DNA of 11,312 nucleotides, from positions 1 through 11,312 of the forward strand of contig BNTW01000086.1 in assembly GCA_025996895.1 (NCBI GenBank). Reading direction: 5' to 3'. Of this stretch, positions 7,025 to 11,312 are shown one piece after another. Source of the stretch: Bacteroidia bacterium (GTDB taxonomy: Bacteria; Bacteroidota; Bacteroidia; Bacteroidales; Azobacteroidaceae). Numbering within the stretch: the first letter of the stretch is position 1; each line of letters starts with the position of its first letter. The position numbers and the translations under genes are program-made. The notes under the pieces were generated by a model. That model made no database searches. It saw only the letters and a program-made list of their open reading frames with translations, and was not told the origin of the DNA.

Positions 7025-8497
7025 TTATTTTCCTAATGCTCTGTTTAATTCGGCTTCGCCCAAGCGAAGGGCAATTTGTGCGTCTATAAAATCGGTTTGT
7101 GCCTTAAACCAAGCGGTTTGCGCTTCCGTCACATTCGATATGGGAATAACGCCTTCCTTAAAACTAATGTCGGCATAGCGCAAATTTTCTTCCGCACTCT
7201 CCTTATTTTTTGTAGCCGCAATCATTCTTTTCCGCGCTTCCGCCACTTTAAATTTTGATTGATTGACTTGCAATTCTATTTTTTCTTTGGCTTCGTCCAT
7301 TTCCAAGTGTTTGACACGTGTTTCGGCCTGCGCCGATTTCAACTGGTGAAATTGCTCACCCCAATGAAACAACGGCACATTGACCATCACACCGACATTC
7401 CACGATCCGGCAAATTTGTTTTGAAATCCGTTGAACGAATTCGGATTACTAACCAAATAGTTGCCGGTCAGTGCCACCGTCGGCAGCATATCGGCACGCA
7501 CAACAGCCTCTTTCTTCTTAAAAATCTTTGTTGCCAAATCTAGACTTTTGATTTCGGAACGATTCGACCACGCTTCCTGCACATTACCGGCCGAAAGCGG
7601 CACATTGGTCAAAAGGCTTTCTTGGTTTTCGTCGACCAGCACAACCGGCTCTTCTAACGGCAATCCGCAAAGTTGACACAAAAGCATTTTGCATAGCTGC
7701 AGTCCGTTGTCGGCTTGTGTCTGCGTCATTTCGGCTTCGTTCAACTTCACTTTCACCGTCAATCCGTCTGCGCGGGTAGCAACGCCTTCGTCAATCATGG
7801 CTTCTACGTCGTTGTTCATTTGTTGAAGCAACGTCACCAATTTTTCCGACAGTTTCCGCTTGTTCGACAAAGAAACCGTCTGCCAATAAGTCTGATTGAT
7901 TTGCAGATTAAGTTCCTGAATAGTAGTTGCTTTTTGACTTTCGGCCAATGCCCTGGCATATTCCATAATCTGATTGTAAGCAATGATTTTTCCACCCATA
8001 AAAACCGGTTGGACAATCGAAAGGCCGCCAACAAAAACATTATGAATATTCATTTCAAATGCACTTTTCGGAATAATCGCATGTTCTTTCCACAAAATTT
8101 TATCGGGATTCTGAGCAGGATTAAATGGCTGTCCATCAGCGTCTAAGGGCACAGGCTGATTACCGGCCATTGTCCATTCGTTTTTGATCTGTTCGGGCGT
8201 GAAGCCGAAACTGCCGTCGGACATCACCGTCCCGATGGGCAAATATTTGTCTTCGCTCAATATGGAAATATTTTTTTGATTGTAGAGATACGCACCGGTC
8301 AGAGAAATATCGGGCAGATACTTCGTAAAAGCCGCTTTTTTATCCTCTTCCACTTTCCGGATATTTTCGTTAGAAATTTTCAACTGCTTATTGTTCTGTA
8401 TCGCCAAGTTCCGGCAATCTTCCAACGACAACACCTGTTGAGCGTTCACTGCCAACCAACCTGCTAAAAATAAAAAAATCAAGCTATACTTTTTCAT
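7025..8497 (-). CDS. TolC-family outer-membrane efflux channel
   Basis: A 490-residue outer-membrane factor and the first gene of the export operon. A Sec signal peptide is visible (MKKYSLIFLFLAGWLAVNA, cleavage probably after A19). The mature protein starts with the family's LSLEDCRNLAIQNN helix. Two OEP repeats follow, each with long periplasmic helices and beta strands such as SLTGAY (about 65-70), LSIVQPVFMGG (159-169) and VGVMVNVPLFHWG (368-380). The C-terminal helices carry the typical FKEGVIPISNVTEAQ block at 446-460. Between the first two barrel strands lies an insert of about 80 residues, rich in Pro, Asn and Asp, much longer than the matching loop of E. coli TolC. The start ATG is preceded by a -7 promoter box in the 62-base gap after mutS2. 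Confidence 0.94.
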   Translation of the reverse strand: MKKYSLIFLFLAGWLAVNAQQVLSLEDCRNLAIQNNKQLKISNENIRKVEEDKKAAFTKYLPDISLTGAYLYNQKNISILSEDKYLPIGTVMSDGSFGFTPEQIKNEWTMAGNQPVPLDADGQPFNPAQNPDKILWKEHAIIPKSAFEMNIHNVFVGGLSIVQPVFMGGKIIAYNQIMEYARALAESQKATTIQELNLQINQTYWQTVSLSNKRKLSEKLVTLLQQMNNDVEAMIDEGVATRADGLTVKVKLNEAEMTQTQADNGLQLCKMLLCQLCGLPLEEPVVLVDENQESLLTNVPLSAGNVQEAWSNRSEIKSLDLATKIFKKKEAVVRADMLPTVALTGNYLVSNPNSFNGFQNKFAGSWNVGVMVNVPLFHWGEQFHQLKSAQAETRVKHLEMDEAKEKIELQVNQSKFKVAEARKRMIAATKNKESAEENLRYADISFKEGVIPISNVTEAQTAWFKAQTDFIDAQIALRLGEAELNRALGK

Positions 8498-8523
8498 TGC
8501 AAAATCCGCTTTGAATGGAAAGG

Positions 8524-8553
8524 CAAAAATACGGAATAAATCAGAGAAAGAAA
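8524..8553 (-). promoter_or_regulatory. Candidate promoter of the TolC/HlyD/permease operon
   Basis: On the minus strand TATTTTTG at 8524-8531 matches the Bacteroidetes -7 box TAnnTTTG in full. A weaker -33 element, TTTC at 8550-8553, lies 18 bases upstream. The expected start of transcription is near 8518, about 20 bases before the tolC-like ATG. It lies wholly within the short gap behind mutS2. I see no clear operator repeat around it, and no regulator gene is adjacent. Confidence 0.5.
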
Positions 8554-8559
8554 GTTAAT

Positions 8560-11025
8560 TTATTCAAATTCTACTACCGTAATTCCTGTTCCGCCGAATT
8601 GAATATGCTCGTCTTGAAAACGCAGAATGCCCGGAACGGTTTTGAGATATTCGCGAACGATTTGACGCAACGCGCCGGTGCCTGTACCATGCAAGATACG
8701 CACGCGGCCGGCGTTGCATTGGATTGCGTCGTCTATATAATAAGTAACCGCTTGCAACGCTTCATCGCCCCGCATGCCCCGAAGGTCGATTTCGAGTTTG
8801 AAATGCTTTTTCTTCTCCGACAAAACGTCCGAATGATTGGCGACATAAACATTTATTGCGGACGCTTCTTTTTTCAGTTGGTTGCGACTCACGTGCTCTA
8901 ACTGATCAAGCTTTGTTGTCGTTTTTATCGCACCGAAAGCGACTATCGCATTTTTTCCTTTGATTTCAAGTATCTCACCCGCTGTACGTTGGCCTTTTAT
9001 GCGGACAGTATCGCCCGCTTTGAGGGTGTCATTGCTGGCCTGACCCGCAATCTCCTGTCCCCCTCGCTTCGGCTGTTTAACGTTTTTCTTGGGATTGCGG
9101 GTCAAGCCCGCAATGACACTACTATTGACAGGCAAAGAAACAGATTGTTTAAAGTCTTCCAGTGTTTTGCGGACTTCCCGCGTCTTTTCTTTTTCCGCCT
9201 GCGCTTCCTTGATTTCTCGAATGGTTTTTTCGATTTGGGCGTTTGTGTCGGCAAGCAGGCGTTCGGCATCGGCTTTGGCTTTCGCTAAAATCTCTTTCCG
9301 CTGATTTTCAACCTTTTCCATATTAGCATTGTAACGTTCGGTCAGTTCTTCCAACCGTTTTTCCTGCTGACGGATATGCTGGCGTTTCGATTCCCAATAA
9401 CGCTTGTCGCGGACAATATCCTGCAAATATTTGTCCATGTCGATGTAGTCCTGCCCCACCCTTTCAGACGCCTCAGCAATCACATCTTCGGGCAAACCGA
9501 TTTTTCGGGCAATTTCGATGGCAAACGAGCTGCCCGGATTACCGATAGATAGCTTAAAAAGCGGCTTCATCTCGTGGCGGTCATACAACATCGCGCCGTT
9601 GAGAACGCTGTCGTGCTCTTCCGCGTAGGTTTTCAAATTCTGATAATGCGTGGTGATAATTCCGAAACTTTGCTTTTCGTTGAACCGGTTTAACAACGCT
9701 TCGGCAATTGCCCCGCCGATTTGCGGCTCTGTGCCACCGCCGAACTCGTCAATCAAAATCAGCGATTGCGGATTGGCGTTTTTGACCATAAATTTCATAT
9801 TAGTCAAATGCGAACTGTAGGTCGAGAGGTCATTTTCGATGGATTGCTCGTCGCCGATGTCCAAGAAAATATCCTTGAAAATGCCGGTTTTAGAACGTTC
9901 GCTCACCGGAATCAGTAGCCCCGATTGCAGCATGTATTGCAACAAACCGACCGTTTTCAACAACACCGATTTTCCACCTGCATTCGGTCCTGAAACAATC
10001 AAAATGCGTTTACTCATTTCAATATCTAACGGCACAACCGGTTTGTTCTGCTTTTTATGCGAAAGATACAACAGCGGGTGAATGGCGCGTATCCAATCGA
10101 TTTGCGGTTCCTCTTCCAATACCGGTAAAATCGCCTCAATGTCTAACCCGAACAAGGCTTTGGCACGGATAAAATCAATTTCCGCCAGAAAGTGGTAAGA
10201 ATGAATGATCTCCGGAATTTCGGGACGGATATTGTTCGTAAAAGCTGTCAGAATACGGACTATTTCGCGCTTTTCTTCGCCTTCCAGCTCGCGGATTTTG
10301 TTGTTGGCTTCCACCACTTCCGCCGGCTCAATGAAAACCGTTTTACCGGTCGCCGATTCGTCATGTACAATCCCTTTGAGTTTTCGCTTGAAAGCGGGTG
10401 AAATCGGTATCATCAGTCGTCCGTCGCGCATCGTGGGGCTGGTTTCCTTATCTACCAAACCTTCGGATTGCGCCGTCCGTAAAATACGGTTTAACGTTTT
10501 TGAAATGCTGTTAGTGGTTTGTATCAGTTGTTGCCGTATCCGGCTCAATTCGGGCGAGGCAGTGTCTTTGATTTCCCCGAATTTATCCAAAATTTGGTCT
10601 ATCTGCTTGAGTAATTGAGGAAAAGAGGCGACATCTTCTACCAATTCCTGTAAATGCGGATAAACTTTGTCGTCGTTTTCTTTTTTCAACCGGAAAAAAC
10701 GAACGATTTCCTGAATGGTTTCGAGTGAACGCCGAATGTCAAACAATTCACGTGCAAGCAAATACGTACCTTCAATACGAATTTTTTTCAACGATTCGCG
10801 CACATCAAAAAAATAATCGGAAGGAAAATTATCTTCTTCCTGCAAAATCCGCGTAAATTCGTGCGTTTGATACAACTGTTTTCTGACCGTGTCATATTGT
10901 GTGGAAAAAGCCATTTCGCCGACTTTTTCTTCACCCAACGGCGACAGACAACGCGCGGTAATTCCTTCCCTGATTTTGTCAAAACCGATTTTTTGTTCGA
11001 AATTCTGCGGATAAATCATTCCCAT
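8560..11025 (-). CDS. mutS2: Endonuclease MutS2 (MutS family ATPase with Smr domain)
   Basis: MutS2 is a MutS-like ATPase lacking the mismatch-recognition domains; relatives suppress recombination or act on collided ribosomes. The 821-residue protein has an N-terminal core/clamp region (about 1-320) and the ATPase: Walker A GPNAGGKS at 346-353, Walker B LILIDEF with D426 and E427, then TTHYQNLK at 458-465. A long charged coiled coil spans about 535-630, and a KOW-like segment (AGDTVRIKG) begins near 670. The C-terminal Smr nuclease domain (about 742-821) carries the IDLRG and HGTGTGALR motifs. Residues 636-667 come from a palindromic repeat lying in frame in the linker; without them the length would be about 789, usual for the family. 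A second ATG two codons downstream (11017-11019, giving MIYPQNFEQ) may be the true start. A -7 promoter box lies just upstream. Confidence 0.96.
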   Translation of the reverse strand: MGMIYPQNFEQKIGFDKIREGITARCLSPLGEEKVGEMAFSTQYDTVRKQLYQTHEFTRILQEEDNFPSDYFFDVRESLKKIRIEGTYLLARELFDIRRSLETIQEIVRFFRLKKENDDKVYPHLQELVEDVASFPQLLKQIDQILDKFGEIKDTASPELSRIRQQLIQTTNSISKTLNRILRTAQSEGLVDKETSPTMRDGRLMIPISPAFKRKLKGIVHDESATGKTVFIEPAEVVEANNKIRELEGEEKREIVRILTAFTNNIRPEIPEIIHSYHFLAEIDFIRAKALFGLDIEAILPVLEEEPQIDWIRAIHPLLYLSHKKQNKPVVPLDIEMSKRILIVSGPNAGGKSVLLKTVGLLQYMLQSGLLIPVSERSKTGIFKDIFLDIGDEQSIENDLSTYSSHLTNMKFMVKNANPQSLILIDEFGGGTEPQIGGAIAEALLNRFNEKQSFGIITTHYQNLKTYAEEHDSVLNGAMLYDRHEMKPLFKLSIGNPGSSFAIEIARKIGLPEDVIAEASERVGQDYIDMDKYLQDIVRDKRYWESKRQHIRQQEKRLEELTERYNANMEKVENQRKEILAKAKADAERLLADTNAQIEKTIREIKEAQAEKEKTREVRKTLEDFKQSVSLPVNSSVIAGLTRNPKKNVKQPKRGGQEIAGQASNDTLKAGDTVRIKGQRTAGEILEIKGKNAIVAFGAIKTTTKLDQLEHVSRNQLKKEASAINVYVANHSDVLSEKKKHFKLEIDLRGMRGDEALQAVTYYIDDAIQCNAGRVRILHGTGTGALRQIVREYLKTVPGILRFQDEHIQFGGTGITVVEFE
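9026..9119. repeat. REP-like inverted palindromic element inside mutS2
   Basis: Two 29-base arms (9026-9054 and 9091-9119) are inverted copies matching at 26 of 29 positions, separated by 36 bases. Each arm is itself palindromic. In the right arm ATTGCGGG (9094-9101) and CCCGCAAT (9107-9114) pair perfectly around a 5-base loop; the left arm has the same design with one mismatch. This nested layout is that of paired REP sequences (REPIN/BIME-like), usually found between genes. The arms are GC-richer than the neighbouring DNA. On the mutS2 strand the element is read through as peptides such as VIAGLTRNP and AGQASNDT, which resemble translated REP-like repeats rather than MutS2 sequence. No REP-associated transposase gene is in the window. 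Confidence 0.85.
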
Positions 11026-11052
11026 TCGGTAACAAATTCAATAAATGCAATG

Positions 11053-11060
11053 CAAAGGTA
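11053..11060 (-). promoter_or_regulatory. Candidate -7 promoter box of mutS2
   Basis: TACCTTTG on the minus strand (followed by CA) is a full match to the Bacteroidetes -7 consensus TAnnTTTG. It would start transcription near 11047, about 20-28 bases before the two possible mutS2 start codons. No TTTG-like -33 box is visible at 17-23 bases upstream, so the call rests on the -7 box and its position. Confidence 0.45.
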
Positions 11061-11109
11061 ATTCTTTATTTGGAATAAGTCGGCTCCGTATCACTAATAA
11101 AACGGTATG

Positions 11110-11136
11110 AATTTAAAGAATTTAAGGACTTTAAAG
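11110..11136. repeat. Three tandem 9-bp near-repeats between mutS2 and the divergent gene
   Basis: Three adjacent 9-base units, AATTTAAAG, AATTTAAGG and ACTTTAAAG, differ at only one or two positions from the first. They lie about 50 bases behind the mutS2 -7 box and about 110 bases before the outward promoter. The rest of this 287-base stretch is AT-rich with no convincing gene. The units may be a protein binding site, or chance in low-complexity DNA. Confidence 0.4.
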
Positions 11137-11245
11137 ATAGTGCGAAATTACAATATTTTAACGCATTTCACAAATATATTTTAATCAATAGTTCGTTCAA
11201 AAAACAGATAAATTGCTGAATAACAGTAAAATAAGTTTAGAAATA

Positions 11246-11277
11246 TTTGGGAAAAACCGCAGGAATTAGTACCTTTA
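11246..11277 (+). promoter_or_regulatory. Promoter for a divergent gene beyond the right edge
   Basis: TTTG at 11246-11249 is followed after exactly 20 bases by TACCTTTA at 11270-11277. This is a full -33 box and a seven-of-eight -7 box (counting the two free positions) at optimal spacing for the Bacteroidetes housekeeping sigma factor. It is the best promoter in the window. Transcription would begin near 11284, and the first ATG after that is at 11309-11311, one base before the window ends. The gene itself cannot be identified. Confidence 0.6.
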
Positions 11278-11312
11278 AAGCATTGGTTCACCATCAGAAG
11301 CTTTCGATATGA

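Noticed and set aside
7715..8146. 143-codon open frame on the plus strand
   Set aside because: It is antisense to the TolC-like gene, whose signal peptide, repeats and length are all intact; no independent evidence for the frame.
9026..9119. CRISPR-like or terminator reading of the mutS2 palindromes
   Set aside because: There are only two inverted (not direct) copies, with a single 36-base spacer, inside an open coding frame, so neither a CRISPR array nor a terminator fits.
8989..9288. Plus-strand frame containing VIAGLTRN-like peptide
   Set aside because: The peptide arises because the palindromic element in mutS2 reads similarly on both strands; there is no gene-like context.

Overview
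The window looks like a chromosomal segment of a Bacteroidota member, most likely order Bacteroidales. The protein families point that way: a RadA beginning VKTKT, a MutS2 with an IYPQNFEQKIGF start, a Dcp-type M3 peptidase predicted to be a lipoprotein, and a TolC/HlyD/two-permease exporter. Candidate promoters match the Bacteroidetes type (TTTG, about 20 bases, then TAnnTTTG), and Shine-Dalgarno sequences are mostly absent. The genus cannot be fixed from what is visible.

All seven complete genes lie on the minus strand, so transcription runs from high to low coordinates. From right to left they are: mutS2 (8560-11025); a four-gene export operon of an outer-membrane TolC-like channel (7025-8497), an HlyD-like adaptor (6025-7017) and two ABC-2-type permeases (4857-6011 and 3725-4855); a lipoprotein-type M3 metallopeptidase (1609-3720); and radA (156-1529). 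A partial minus-strand reading frame may leave the window at the left edge (1-60). At the right edge a good plus-strand promoter (11246-11277) points to a divergent gene outside the window. The 287 bases between mutS2 and the right edge hold a mutS2 -7 box, three 9-bp near-repeats and this outward promoter, with no convincing gene.

The channel, adaptor and permeases would form a tripartite pump crossing both membranes. Spacers are 1 to 13 bases, so translation is probably coupled. No ATP-binding subunit or local regulator gene is present in the window. The peptidase follows the last permease by 4 bases but has a candidate promoter of its own inside that permease's 3' end. A strong hairpin separates it from radA, which starts at GTG. 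MutS2 and RadA both act in recombination and repair but are separated here by five unrelated genes.

The most unusual object is a 94-bp REP-like pair of inverted palindromic arms lying in frame inside mutS2, where it encodes about 32 residues of the linker before the C-terminal Smr domain. Apart from this and the missing ATPase gene, the window is mostly housekeeping; I see no clearly new multi-gene system.
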